From Lysobacter capsici (GTDB lineage: Bacteria; Pseudomonadota; Gammaproteobacteria; Xanthomonadales; Xanthomonadaceae): a DNA stretch of 64,000 nucleotides. The stretch spans positions 1,302,001 through 1,366,000 of the forward strand of contig NZ_CP076103.1 in the NCBI RefSeq assembly GCF_018732085.1, given 5' to 3'. The notes under the pieces were generated by a model. It saw only the letters and a program-made list of their open reading frames with translations. It did not search any database and was not told the DNA's origin. The translations under genes were made by a program, and so were the position numbers. Shown here in pieces: positions 34,800 to 43,331 of this stretch (its first letter is position 1; each line of letters opens with the position of its first letter).

Positions 34800-35250
34800 A
34801 GCAGACGTTTCCTGCAGACGAGAGTGAGAAAACCAAGCGCGACAACACGCAGCACAAAACGGACCTCCGCCTGGACAGTCAAAACGGTGGACGTTGGGTT
34901 CGCTTCCTCTGCAGAAATGTTGGCCACGCTCTCTCCGCCGATGACATCCAAAACCTTGATGACATCGCTGACGACCTGCTTCTTGCAACCCGGTTCGCGT
35001 TCGGCGCCCCGGGTTTTTGTTTGGCCGCCCCTTTGGGCGACCTGCTCCGTCCGCCTTTGCGGCGGACGCGCCATCGGTCCCGCCGCGCTTGCGGCCGGAC
35101 GCGATCCCCGATCCGTTCCGGCGCGCCCAGCGCGTCGGCGGTTGCACGCGGGTCCGACTCCCGCGGCTCTGCCAACACAGAGTTCCTTTGAACTGGGCTT
35201 ACCGCACTACCACTGATCATTCCTGATCATCACTGACGAGGAGCCATCAC
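34800..35250 (+). other. Long untranslated leader of the histone-like gene
   Basis: About 450 bases between promoter and gene without a convincing ORF. Hairpins seen are GCCGCCCCTTTGGGCGAC near 35030 and CGTCCGCCTTTGCGGCGGAC at about 35050. Near the gene, TGATCATTCCTGATCATCAC holds a repeated TGATCAT word, followed by the GAGGAG ribosome site. The leader is less GC-rich than flanking DNA. It may control expression of the abundant DNA-binding protein or contain a small RNA. Confidence 0.45.
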
Positions 35251-35712
35251 ATGGCCGTTAAGAAAGCTGCTAAGAAGTCCTCCGCCAAGAAAGCGACCAA
35301 GAAGGTCGCCAAGAAGGCCGGCGCTAAGAAGGTTGCCAAGAAGGCCACCAAGAAGGCCGCCAAGAAGACCGTGAAGAAGGCCGCCAAGAAGGCCGTCCGC
35401 AAGACCGCCAAGAAGGCCGCGAAGAAGGCGACCAAGAAGACCGCCAAGAAGGCTGCTAAGAAGGCGACCAAGAAGACCGCCAAGAAGGCTGCTAAGAAGG
35501 CGACCAAGAAGACCGCCAAGAAGGCTGCCAAGAAGGCGACTAAGAAGACCGCCAAGAAGGCTGCCAAGAAGACCGTGAAGAAGGCAGCCAAGAAGACTGC
35601 CAAGAAGACCGCGAAGAAGGCCGCCAAGAAGGCCCCGAAGAAGGCCGCCAAGAAGGCCCGCAAGCCGAAGGCTGCTGCAGCGCTCCCGGCGACCCCGGCT
35701 CCGCTGATCTAA
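35251..35712 (+). CDS. Histone H1-like DNA-binding protein, Lys/Ala repeats
   Basis: 153 residues, almost entirely AAKKA/TKKTAKK repeats: MAVKKAAKKSSAKKATKK, then many copies of KKTAKKAAKKAT, ending ARKPKAAAALPATPAPLI. This is the composition of eukaryotic H1 tails and of bacterial Hc1/AlgP-type proteins, which wrap DNA non-specifically and influence nucleoid structure and gene expression. There is no globular domain. A 12-codon unit is repeated almost exactly three to four times at DNA level between about 35431 and 35548, so copy number may vary between strains. It has GAGGAG seven bases upstream, a strong distant promoter and a strong terminator, consistent with high expression. Codon use favours AAG for Lys. 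Confidence 0.9.
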   Translation: MAVKKAAKKSSAKKATKKVAKKAGAKKVAKKATKKAAKKTVKKAAKKAVRKTAKKAAKKATKKTAKKAAKKATKKTAKKAAKKATKKTAKKAAKKATKKTAKKAAKKTVKKAAKKTAKKTAKKAAKKAPKKAAKKARKPKAAAALPATPAPLI

Positions 35713-35740
35713 TAAGAAACACCCGATTGCCGTAATCCAG

Positions 35741-35777
35741 CTCTCCTCCCGCAGCCCAGGCGGGAGGAGAGTTTTTT
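35741..35777 (+). terminator. Intrinsic terminator of the histone-like gene
   Basis: CTCTCCTCCCGC (35741-35752) pairs with GCGGGAGGAGAG (35760-35771), then six T residues (35772-35777). A textbook rho-independent terminator 29 bases after the stop. Confidence 0.95.
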
Positions 35778-36038
35778 GCTTTATGGGGCTTGCCAAGGCG
35801 CTTGCGGGCCATTGGCCCGCGCCTTGGCGAGTGCATGGGCGACCAGCCCGGGCCGGGGGCGTCGGTCCATGGCTTCAGCGCGCAGTGTCCAAGCCCTGCC
35901 GCATGCGCCCGCGATGCCGCGTAGTCCGCTGCTTTCGAACGCCCGATTCGGTCCGGTGGCTGGAACTCGTAGCATCGCCCGCCGCTTGGGCGGCGTCTCG
36001 TTCCCGCCGGTCCTCGCCGGATGACGCTGAAGTCTCTG

Positions 36039-36409
36039 GATCCCCGCCTTCGCGGGGATGACGGAGTGAGGGCGTGCTGTGCTTGTCCGCGTCGGCGCGT
36101 CGTTGTGAGTTCTCAAAGCCGCTGGATCCCGCGTTCGCGGGGATGACGGGGTGAGGGTGCTGCCGTGGCTGTCTGTGTCGGTGGTTCGTTGCGGGTTCTT
36201 GAAGTCGCTCGATCCCCGCGTTCGCGGGGATGACGGAGTGAGGGCGTGCTGTGCTTGTCCGCGTCGGCGCCTTCGTTGTGAGTTCTCAAAGTCGCTGGAT
36301 CCCCGCGTTCGCGGGGATGACGGGTGAAGGTGCTGCCGTGGCTGTCTGTGTCGGCGCTTCGTTGCGGGTTCTTGAAGTCGCTCGATCCCCGCGTTCGCGG
36401 GGATGACGG
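36039..36409. repeat. Array of five 26-base palindromes at 86-base period
   Basis: GATCCCCGC, a CTT or GTT loop base set, then CGCGGGGATGACGG occurs at 36039, 36125 (one C shorter), 36212, 36298 and 36384. The 60-base spacers come in two types that alternate: one with GGGCGTGCTGTGCTTGTCCG (after copies 1 and 3) and one with GGTGCTGCCGTGGCTGTCTG (after copies 2 and 4). So the array grew by duplication of a 172-base double unit. The 35.78-36.65 kb gap has no gene apart from this. Confidence 0.92.
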
Positions 36410-36652
36410 CTGGGCGGACGTCGCGGTGTCTGCCGGTGTCGGCGCTTCGTCGCGGCGCGATACGGCCCGCGTCGTCGTTCACCCAAACTCACCTGCGCGT
36501 GACCGCAGTCGCATGCCTCTCGTCGGCAAGTCGGGCCCTGCACGCTCGCGCGGCGGCGGCCGGCGGTAGGATCGGCGCAAATCCAGATGCGTCCGAACGC
36601 ACCCAAGCGCACTCAAACGCATCCAACTCGCAGCCGCCATCGGGGGACCGCC

Positions 36653-37186
36653 ATGAAAGGTTTGTTGAAGGGACTGCTGTACTTGGTCGTGCTGCTCGCC
36701 GTGGTGTTCGTGGTCGGCGGCTTCCTGTTGCCGGCGAGCACGCATGTCGAGCGATCGATCTCGATCGCGCGGCCGCCGGGCGAGGTGCATGCCTTGCTCG
36801 ACTCCTACAAGCGCTTCAACGAGTGGTCGCCGTGGTTCGAGCTGGAGCCGGGCGCGAAGTACAGCTACAGCGGTCCGGAGTCGGGCGTCGGCGCGGCGAT
36901 GGCCTGGGAGGGCGACAAGGTCGGCAAGGGCGCGCAGCGCATCACCGAATCGGTACCGCAGCAGAAGGTCGTCAACGCGCTCGACTTCGACGGCACCCAG
37001 GCCACCGGCACCTTCACCTTGAAAGGCGAAGGCGACGGCACCCGCGTGACCTGGGCGCTGGACAGCGATCACGGCAGCAACCTGGTCTCGCGCTGGTTCG
37101 GCCTGCTGCTCGACAGCATGGTCGGCAAGGATTACGACAAGGGGTTGGCGAAGCTCAAGCAGGTGGCTGAGAGCGATCCTCGATAG
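36653..37186 (+). CDS. SRPBCC-fold protein with N-terminal membrane anchor
   Basis: 177 residues from the ATG at 36653, with CGGGGGACCGCC before it. One hydrophobic helix (LLKGLLYLVVLLAVVFVVGG) is followed by the START/SRPBCC pattern: STHVERSISIARPPGEVHAL, SYKRFNEWSPWFELEPGAKY, SYSGPESGVGAAMAWEGDKV, and near the end VTWALDSDHGSNLVSRWFG. This matches the polyketide cyclase-like group of small ligand-binding proteins, which bind hydrophobic molecules in a deep pocket. The NEWSPW motif is shared by bacterial members often annotated as SRPBCC family. It stands alone; no partner is evident. A bidirectional terminator follows. Confidence 0.85.
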   Translation: MKGLLKGLLYLVVLLAVVFVVGGFLLPASTHVERSISIARPPGEVHALLDSYKRFNEWSPWFELEPGAKYSYSGPESGVGAAMAWEGDKVGKGAQRITESVPQQKVVNALDFDGTQATGTFTLKGEGDGTRVTWALDSDHGSNLVSRWFGLLLDSMVGKDYDKGLAKLKQVAESDPR

Positions 37187-37190
37187 AGCC

Positions 37191-37367
37191 GGGAATCGGG
37201 AATGGGGAGTCGGGAATCGGCAAGAGCCAAAGCGGGACGAACTCGATATTCACGATCCGCGAATAAAAAAGCCCGCATTTCGCGGGCCTTTTTTATGCTT
37301 GGAATGGGACGGTAACGGTTGCTTTTCGCTTCTGCCGATTCCCGATTCCCCATTCCCGACTCCCGCC
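37191..37367. repeat. Two facing copies of the GGGAATCGGGAATGGGG repeat
   Basis: CGGGAATCGGGAATGGGGAG at 37191 and its inverse complement (GATTCCCGATTCCCCATTCC) near 37340 flank the terminator between two converging genes. Four more copies lie at 38.88-39.05 kb. This is another dispersed intergenic family. Confidence 0.8.
37265..37294. terminator. Bidirectional intrinsic terminator
   Basis: AAAAAAGCCCGC (37265-37276), an ATTT loop, then CGCGGGCCTTTTTT to 37294. With A and T runs on both sides it can end both the SRPBCC gene and the converging serine hydrolase gene. Confidence 0.92.
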
Positions 37368-37368
37368 G

Positions 37369-38769
37369 TTATCGTGGCGCCGCAGTCGCCTTCTGCGCAT
37401 TGCTGCCACTGACCTCGCGGCTCGGCGTCACGCCTTCGGACGCGTACAGGCCCGGGTCGTCGAAGCCGTCGACGTCGAGCCAGCGTTCGGTCGGCAGGCC
37501 GATCGCGCGGTCGAGCAGGGTCGGCAGCATGCCGGTCGGCAGGCCGCTTTCGCTGTTCCACAACACCGCGATGCCCAGGTCGCGATCGGGCAGCATCGCG
37601 ACCATGCCGCGATAGCCCTGCACCGCGCCGGCATGGAACACCACGCGGTGGCCGGCGTAATCGAACACGCGCCAGCCCAGCGCATAACCGGCCGTGCTCA
37701 GGCGCTGGCGGCGCCAGCTCGAGCCGCGGATTTCGGTCGGCGTATCGACCAGCGGTTGATGCAGGGTCGCGAGCAACGGCAGCGGCAGCACGTCGGTGCG
37801 GTGGCCGGTCTGGGCGATCAGCCACTGCGCCATGTCGCTGGCGCTGGCATTGACGCCAGCGGCCGGCGGCAATTGGTAATAGGTCGGCTTCGGCGTCACC
37901 GAGGCCCAGCCGCCGCGCGCGCGCACGTGCGGCTTGGCCCAGCGCGCGCTGGCGGTGATGCCTTCCAGGCCGAGGCTGGCGTCGTTCATGCCGAGCGGCT
38001 TGAACAAACGACGCTGCACTTCCTGACTGTAGAAATCGCCGGTGGCGGCGAACACCACGTCGCCGATCAGGCTGAAGGCGATGTTCTGGTAGCCGTAGCA
38101 GGTGCCGGGCTGGCAGGCCATCGGCGCGTACGCGAGCTTCTGGGTCAGCACGCGGTAGTCGGCGTAGTTTTCCAGGTCGCGGTCGTAGGTGTTGTGGGTC
38201 AGGCCGACCCGGTGGCTGAGCACGTCGGCGACGGTGAGGCTGCGCGCGGCGGTCGGATCGACCAGTTGGAAGCCGGGCATGTAGTCGACGACCTTGCTGT
38301 CCCAGCGCAAGGTGCCGTCGTTGACCAACAGGCCGGTCAGGGTGCCGGCGAAGCTTTTGGACAGCGAGGCCAGACGGAACACGGTGTGGGCGTCGATCGG
38401 CTCGGCGTTGCGCACGTCGGTGATGCCGTAGCCGCGCGCGCTGAGCACCTGGCCGTTGTGGACGATGGCCATCGCCATGCCCGGAATGCGTTGCTCGGCG
38501 ACCAGGGCCTGGGCCATGGCTTCGAACTGGCGTACGTCGAAATCCGCCGACAGCGGCTGCACGCGCGGATTGAGGTCCTGCGGCGCGGCGCTCAGGCCCG
38601 GCAGCGCGGTGCCGTCGTAGCCTTGCGCGCGCGCGACCGGCTGCGAGGGTTCCGGCGTGCGCCAGCGCAGCGAAGTCTGCGCGGTCGAGCCCAGGGTCAT
38701 GGTCAGCAGGGCCGCGAGCGTGCCCAGGCGCCAGGGGTTGAGTGAGCGTCGGGAAGAGGTGCGTTTCAT
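37369..38769 (-). CDS. Class C beta-lactamase-family serine hydrolase
   Basis: 466 residues from the ATG at 38769. An N-terminal helix (RLGTLAALLTMTLGSTA) is a signal peptide. The penicillin-binding fold motifs are S135-L-S-K138 (FRLASLSKSF), Y227-Q-N229 (CYGYQNIAFSLI), and HAG 379-381 (VVFHAGAVQGYRG) in place of KTG. Further blocks are RIPGMAMAIVHNGQVLSARG and LSHRVGLTHNTYDRD. HAG instead of KTG is common in esterases and peptidases of this superfamily, so true beta-lactam resistance is unlikely; D-aminopeptidase or esterase activity on envelope material is more probable. Two Cys in CQPGTCYGY may bridge. The N-terminal 70 residues beyond the signal are unconserved. Confidence 0.85.
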   Translation of the reverse strand: MKRTSSRRSLNPWRLGTLAALLTMTLGSTAQTSLRWRTPEPSQPVARAQGYDGTALPGLSAAPQDLNPRVQPLSADFDVRQFEAMAQALVAEQRIPGMAMAIVHNGQVLSARGYGITDVRNAEPIDAHTVFRLASLSKSFAGTLTGLLVNDGTLRWDSKVVDYMPGFQLVDPTAARSLTVADVLSHRVGLTHNTYDRDLENYADYRVLTQKLAYAPMACQPGTCYGYQNIAFSLIGDVVFAATGDFYSQEVQRRLFKPLGMNDASLGLEGITASARWAKPHVRARGGWASVTPKPTYYQLPPAAGVNASASDMAQWLIAQTGHRTDVLPLPLLATLHQPLVDTPTEIRGSSWRRQRLSTAGYALGWRVFDYAGHRVVFHAGAVQGYRGMVAMLPDRDLGIAVLWNSESGLPTGMLPTLLDRAIGLPTERWLDVDGFDDPGLYASEGVTPSREVSGSNAQKATAAPR

Positions 38770-38875
38770 CGCTCGCAGCGCCTGGTTAGCCGGGGTCGAT
38801 CCGATTCTAGCGCCGATCTCAGGGAGTTGTGCAACAACCGCATTCAGGATTCTGATTTTGCAGGGATTAGTGGTT

Positions 38876-39045
38876 GGGGACGGGAATCGGGAATGGGGAA
38901 TCGGGAGTCGTAAAAGCCACACCATTGGCGTGTCATTTCAGCCGTGGGGTGGGACTGGGGAATGGGGAATCGGAAAAGCAGCGCCACGCGCATGCTGCGG
39001 CTCTTGCCCTTCCGATTCCCGACTCCCCATTCCCGATTCCCGGCT
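38876..39045. repeat. Cluster of GGGAATCGGGAATGGGG-type repeats
   Basis: Copies near 38881 (CGGGAATCGGGAATGGGGAA), 38952 (GGGGAATGGGGAATCGG), and two inverted copies within 39009-39045 (GATTCCCGACTCCCCATTCC then CGATTCCCGG). Together with those at 37.2-37.4 kb they surround the serine hydrolase gene on both sides. Confidence 0.8.
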
Positions 39046-40635
39046 TCACCGCCCGCGGATCAGGTCCGAAGCCCGCTCGGCGATCATGATCGTCGGCGCA
39101 TTGGTGTTGCCGCCGATCAGGCTCGGCATCACCGAGGCGTCGATCACGCGCAGGCCCTGGACGCCGCGTACGCGCAGTTGCGAATCCACCACCGCCGCCT
39201 CGTCGTCGCCCATCCGGCAGGTGCCGACCGGGTGGTACACCGATTCGGCCTTGGCGCGCACGAATTCGATCAGCTCGGCGTCGCTGAGGTCGGTGCGGGC
39301 CGGGAAGATCGGCGCGCCGCGGTACGGGTCGAAGGCTTTCTGCGCGAACAGCGTGCGCGAGAGCTTGGCGCACTCGAGCATCATCTTCAGGTCGAAGCCT
39401 TCCGGGTCGCTGAGATAGTTGGCCTGGATGCGCACCTTGTCGCCGGCGCTGGCGCTGGCCAGGCCGATGTGGCCGCGGCTGCGCGGACGCAGGAAACAGG
39501 CATGCGCGGTGTAGCCGTCGCCGGCCAGGCGGTGGCGGCCGTGGTCGTCGAGCATCGCCGGCACGAAATGCAGCTGGATGTCGGCGCGGTCGTCCGGCGC
39601 GAGCGCCGAACGCACGAAGCCGCCGGCTTCGGCCAGGTTGCTGCTGCCCGGGCCGCTGTGGCCGCGCAGGTAGTAGTCGAAGGCGACGCGCACGTCGCTG
39701 GCGCGGTCGTAGGTGACGCGCTGGGTCGAGTGCTGCAGGGTGCACACGTCGAGATGGTCCTGCAGGTTGCGGCCGACCTGCGGCGCGTCGTGCAGCACCT
39801 CGATGTCGTGCTTGCGCAACTCGTCGGCCGGACCGACGCCCGACAGCATCAGCAACTGCGGCGAATTGATCGCGCCGCCGCTGAGCAGCACCTCGCGCAC
39901 CGCGCGCTGGTGATACGAACGCCCGCCGCTGCTGTAGACCACGCCGGTGGCGCGGCCACCCTCGATGCTGATGCGGGTGACCAGCGCGCCGGTGACCACG
40001 TGCAGGTTGCGCCGCTCGCGCGCCGGGTCGAGGTAGGCGACCGCGCTGGAGCAGCGCGCGCCGTTTTTCTGGGTGACCTGGTAGAAGCCGAAGCCTTGTT
40101 GCTGCGGCCCGTTGAAGTCGGTGTTGCGAGCGAAGCCGGCCTGTTGCCCGGCCTCGATGAATACGCCCGACAGCGGGTTGGTGTAGCGCAGGTCGGACAC
40201 GTACAGCGGGCCCATGCTGCCGTGCAGTGCGTCGTCGCCGCGACTGTTGCGTTCGCTGCGGCGGAAGTAGGGCAGCACGCCGTTCCAGTCCCAGCCGCTG
40301 GCGCCGGCCGCGGCCCAGTCGTCGTAGTCGCCGGGCACGCCGCGGATGTAGCACATCGCGTTGATCGAACTCGAACCGCCGAGCACGCGGCCGCGCGGCC
40401 ACCACAGGGTGCGGTTGTCGAGCTGCGGCTCCGGCGCGGTGTCGTAGTCCCAGTTCACGCCTTTCTTGTTGACCAGCTTGGACAGGCCGGCGGGCATGTG
40501 GATGAACGGATGCAGGTCGCGCGGGCCGGCTTCGATCAGCAGCACGCGCGCGTCGGGATCTTCGCTCAGGCGGTTGGCGAGCACGCAGCCGGCCGAGCCG
40601 GCGCCGATGATGATGTAGTCGAACTCGGTGGGCAC
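39046..40635 (-). CDS. GMC-family FAD-dependent oxidoreductase (choline dehydrogenase-like)
   Basis: 529 residues. The FAD-binding motif is DYIIIGAGSAGCVLANRLSE with LLIEAG, followed by the GMC signature RGRVLGGSSSINAMCYIRG (about 82-100) and the second signature LLSGGAINSPQLLMLSGVGP (about 250-270). Active-site His lies in SVYHPVGTCRMG near residue 466, and the end GGNTNAPTIMIAERASDLI holds the conserved Asn. This fits alcohol or choline dehydrogenases of the BetA/AlkJ type, which oxidise alcohols to aldehydes with electrons to quinone. No betaine aldehyde dehydrogenase gene is adjacent, so choline is not implied as substrate. It is monocistronic. Confidence 0.9.
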   Translation of the reverse strand: MPTEFDYIIIGAGSAGCVLANRLSEDPDARVLLIEAGPRDLHPFIHMPAGLSKLVNKKGVNWDYDTAPEPQLDNRTLWWPRGRVLGGSSSINAMCYIRGVPGDYDDWAAAGASGWDWNGVLPYFRRSERNSRGDDALHGSMGPLYVSDLRYTNPLSGVFIEAGQQAGFARNTDFNGPQQQGFGFYQVTQKNGARCSSAVAYLDPARERRNLHVVTGALVTRISIEGGRATGVVYSSGGRSYHQRAVREVLLSGGAINSPQLLMLSGVGPADELRKHDIEVLHDAPQVGRNLQDHLDVCTLQHSTQRVTYDRASDVRVAFDYYLRGHSGPGSSNLAEAGGFVRSALAPDDRADIQLHFVPAMLDDHGRHRLAGDGYTAHACFLRPRSRGHIGLASASAGDKVRIQANYLSDPEGFDLKMMLECAKLSRTLFAQKAFDPYRGAPIFPARTDLSDAELIEFVRAKAESVYHPVGTCRMGDDEAAVVDSQLRVRGVQGLRVIDASVMPSLIGGNTNAPTIMIAERASDLIRGR

Positions 40636-40963
40636 TGGCGATTCCCGCAGGCGCGCGGCGTGTGTCGTCGCGCTGACGGGGCGACCGTAAGCGCCAAAAC
40701 TAGAGCAAATGCTCCCAACATCGCGGCTGGCGGGGATGCCGCCCGGTGCGGTGGTGGCGATATGCGACGCCTTGGGCTACCGTGCCGGCAACCCGCATGG
40801 CCGCGACATCGGCGTTGCGGGCGGCGAGCGGTTCGATGCGGTCATGCCGTGCATCGCGCCGCGCCGCCGTCGAACCGCACGACCCGCTTCACTCAGCACC
40901 ACCGCACAGCACGATCCCCGCACAGCCGGCGGCCCGCCGGCGCTGTACTCACGGAGCGACGGA
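40636..40963. other. 328-base intergenic region
   Basis: The region between the divergent GMC oxidoreductase and transporter genes. It has a short less GC-rich stretch (GCCAAAACTAGAGCAAATGC) near 40690-40715 that could hold a promoter for either gene. The open frame running from 40709 into the transporter has no ribosome site and codes for unlikely sequence, so I treat it as untranslated. Confidence 0.45.
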
Positions 40964-42352
40964 ATGTCGGCAGTTCAAGGCGCCAGCCTGCCCTCCGGGC
41001 GAGTGCATAGCGGGGAGTGGCGCGCGGTCGCGTTCTCGGTGGGCTATTTCTTCTGCGTGCTGACCGCGTACTACGTGATCCGGCCGCTGCGCGACCAGCT
41101 CAGCGGCGCGGTCGGTTCGACCCAGTTGCCGTGGTTCTACCTGGCCACCTTCATCGCCACGCTGGCGCTGACGCCGGTGTTCTCCGGCCTGGTCTCGCGC
41201 TACCCGCGGCGGGTGGTGGTGCCGCTGGTGTACGGCTTCTTCATCGTCTGCCTGCTCGCGTTCATGCCCTTGTTCGGCGAACACGGGCCGCTGAGCGCGC
41301 GCGCGCTCGGCACGGTGTTCTTCGTGTGGATCAGCGTGTTCAACCTGTTCGTGGTGTCGGTGTTCTGGAGCTTCATGACCGACATCTGGAGCGAGGGCCA
41401 GGCGCGGCGGTTGTTCCCGGTGATCGCGGTCGGCGGCACGGTCGGTTCGCTGGCCGGTCCAGTGCTGACCCGGGTGCTGGTCGACCGGATCGGGGTGGCG
41501 CCGCTGCTGATGGTGTCGGCGGCGCTGCTCGGGCTGGCGCTGGTGTTCGTGACCTTGCTCGGGCAGTGGTCGCGCGTGCATGGCACGCGCCGGCACGAGG
41601 CCTCGCACGAGGCGGCGATCGGCGGCGGCATGCTCGACGGGCTCAAGCAGATCTTCTCCAATCCGTTCATGGCCTCGATGGCCTTGCTGCTGTTGCTCGG
41701 CGACTGGATCGGCACGGTCAACTACGGCCTGGTCGTGGATTATTCCAAGGCCACCTTCACCGATGCGGTGGCGCGCACGCGCTTCGCCGCCGACCTGGAC
41801 CTGATGACCAATATCGTCGCCCTGACCATGCAGGTGCTGATCACGCCGTGGCTGTTGTCGCGGCGCGGCGCGGCGTCGGTGATCGGGGTGTGGTCGGTAG
41901 TGACGGTGGCGTTCCTGACCTTGACCGCGATGGTGGCCGACGCGCATGCGCCGCTGACCGAACTGTTTCCCGCCTTCGGGGCCTTGATCGCGATGTTGCC
42001 GGCCGGGATGGCGGCGACGATCGCGCCGATGCCGGCGGTGGCGATCACCCTGGTGATCAGCCGCGGGCTCGCTTACGGCATGGTCAACCCGGCGCGCGAA
42101 AGCCTGTTCACCAGCGCCGCGCGCACCCTGCGCTACAAGGGCAAGAATGCGGTCGATACCGCGTTCTGGCGGTTCGGCGACGTGACCGTGGCGACCACCG
42201 TGGTGGCGCTGCGCAGCGTCGGTGTCGGCGTGGCCGGGCTGGCCGGCATCAGCGCGGCGGCGGCGGCCGGCGCGGGCGTGATCGGCTGGCGGGTCGCGCG
42301 CTGGGTCCAGCGCAACAATGCGGCGGAGCGTCGCGAGACCACGGCGGCATGA
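40964..42352 (+). CDS. MFS-type transporter, NTP/NDP exchange (COG3202)-like, copy 1
   Basis: 462 residues from the ATG at 40964, with ACGGAG nine bases upstream. About twelve membrane helices. GYFFCVLTAYYVIRPLRDQL is the family marker (YY-RP-RD), with VFFVWISVFNLFVVSVFWSF and DIWSEGQARRLFPVIAVGGT following, and NPARESLFTSAARTLRYKGK near the end. These motifs are shared with the second copy at 45706. The group is annotated as MFS or nucleotide (ATP/ADP) exchange-type carriers; the true substrate in free-living Xanthomonadaceae is unknown. Its stop overlaps the ATG of a metallophosphoesterase gene by four bases (ATGA), so both proteins are made together. Confidence 0.8.
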   Translation: MSAVQGASLPSGRVHSGEWRAVAFSVGYFFCVLTAYYVIRPLRDQLSGAVGSTQLPWFYLATFIATLALTPVFSGLVSRYPRRVVVPLVYGFFIVCLLAFMPLFGEHGPLSARALGTVFFVWISVFNLFVVSVFWSFMTDIWSEGQARRLFPVIAVGGTVGSLAGPVLTRVLVDRIGVAPLLMVSAALLGLALVFVTLLGQWSRVHGTRRHEASHEAAIGGGMLDGLKQIFSNPFMASMALLLLLGDWIGTVNYGLVVDYSKATFTDAVARTRFAADLDLMTNIVALTMQVLITPWLLSRRGAASVIGVWSVVTVAFLTLTAMVADAHAPLTELFPAFGALIAMLPAGMAATIAPMPAVAITLVISRGLAYGMVNPARESLFTSAARTLRYKGKNAVDTAFWRFGDVTVATTVVALRSVGVGVAGLAGISAAAAAGAGVIGWRVARWVQRNNAAERRETTAA

Positions 42353-43254
42353 GGCGCGGTTGGCGACCGTGGCCGCGCCAGCAATGGCTGCAACGGGTGC
42401 TGGTCACGCTGGTGCTGTGCGCGGTCGCGTGCCTGGCCTGGGGGTTCTTGTGGGAACCGCGGCAGCTGATCGAACGCGACTACGAATTCGCGCTGCCGCA
42501 TTGGTCGCAACAATGCGAAGGCCTGCGCGTGGACGTGGTGGCCGACCTGCATACCGGCTCGCCGCACAACGGCCTGGACAAGCTCGACGAGGTCGTCGCC
42601 AAGCTCGCCGCCAGCGATGCGCAGGCGGTGCTGATGGCCGGCGACTACGTGATCCTGAGCGTATTGGGCGGTACCTACATCTCCGCCGACCAGATGGCGC
42701 CGCACCTGCGCCCGCTGACCGCGCGCAAGCCGGTGTACGCGGTGCTCGGCAATCACGACTGGTGGAAGGACGGCCACAAGGTGCGCGCGGCGCTGGAAGC
42801 GGCCGGGGTGATCGTGCTCGAAGACCAGGCCGTGCAGGCCCGCCTGGGCGGGTGTCGCGTGTGGATGGTCGGCATTGGCGATAAATGGGAAACGCCGCAC
42901 GACATCGGCAAGGCCTTCGCCGGCGTCGACGACGACGCACCGGTGATCGCGCTGACCCACAACCCCGACCTGTTTCCGGATATTCCGGCGCGCGCATCGC
43001 TGACGATCGCCGGCCACACCCACGGCGGCCAGGTGAAACTGCCGTGGATCGGCACGCCGGTGCTGCCGGCCGACCAGCGTTACGCCGGCGGCTATCTGAT
43101 CGAACACGGCAAGCACCTGTTCGTTTCCACCGGCATCGGCACCAGCATCCTGCCGGTGCGGTTCGGGGTGCCGCCGGAGATTTCGCGGCTGAGGTTGAAG
43201 GCGGCCGTGGATGAGCCGCGGCCAAGCCGCGCGGCTCGGCCCGTGGCTCCATGA
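42349..43254 (+). CDS. Membrane-anchored metallophosphoesterase (YkuE/YaeI-like)
   Basis: 301 residues from the ATG at 42349. One N-terminal helix (VLVTLVLCAVACLAWGFLW) is followed by a calcineurin-type domain: VDVVADLHTGSPHNGLDKLD, VLMAGDYVI, YAVLGNHDWWKDG, IALTHNPDLFPDIP, TIAGHTHGGQVKLPWIG. All metal-binding Asp, Asn and His positions are present. The YkuE/YaeI group hydrolyses phosphodiester or UDP-sugar/lipid substrates at the membrane, facing outward in some cases. It is translationally coupled to the transporter gene, suggesting that the two act on the same phosphorylated compound; this link is inferred. The last 15 residues (PRPSRAARPVAP) are a low-complexity tail. Confidence 0.85.
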   Translation: MRRGWRPWPRQQWLQRVLVTLVLCAVACLAWGFLWEPRQLIERDYEFALPHWSQQCEGLRVDVVADLHTGSPHNGLDKLDEVVAKLAASDAQAVLMAGDYVILSVLGGTYISADQMAPHLRPLTARKPVYAVLGNHDWWKDGHKVRAALEAAGVIVLEDQAVQARLGGCRVWMVGIGDKWETPHDIGKAFAGVDDDAPVIALTHNPDLFPDIPARASLTIAGHTHGGQVKLPWIGTPVLPADQRYAGGYLIEHGKHLFVSTGIGTSILPVRFGVPPEISRLRLKAAVDEPRPSRAARPVAP

Positions 43255-43331
43255 CTGCGCGAGGCTGCGCTGAGGATTGATTCGACCGCTGGCTGTTCGC
43301 GATCGAACGATCGGCCGGCGGGCCCTGCGCA

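Noticed and set aside
33366..35147. 593-codon frame on the minus strand
   Set aside because: Overlaps the gcvH end and the histone leader, is Arg/Ser/Ala-rich without domain or ribosome site, and competes with several equally long frames in the same DNA.
35017..35226. Short ORF in the leader of the histone-like gene
   Set aside because: Pro/Arg-rich, no ribosome site, and overlaps leader hairpins; treated as untranslated.
36039..36409. CRISPR-like array of 26-base palindromes
   Set aside because: The spacers are themselves repeated in two alternating types and no cas gene is near; it is a REP-type array.
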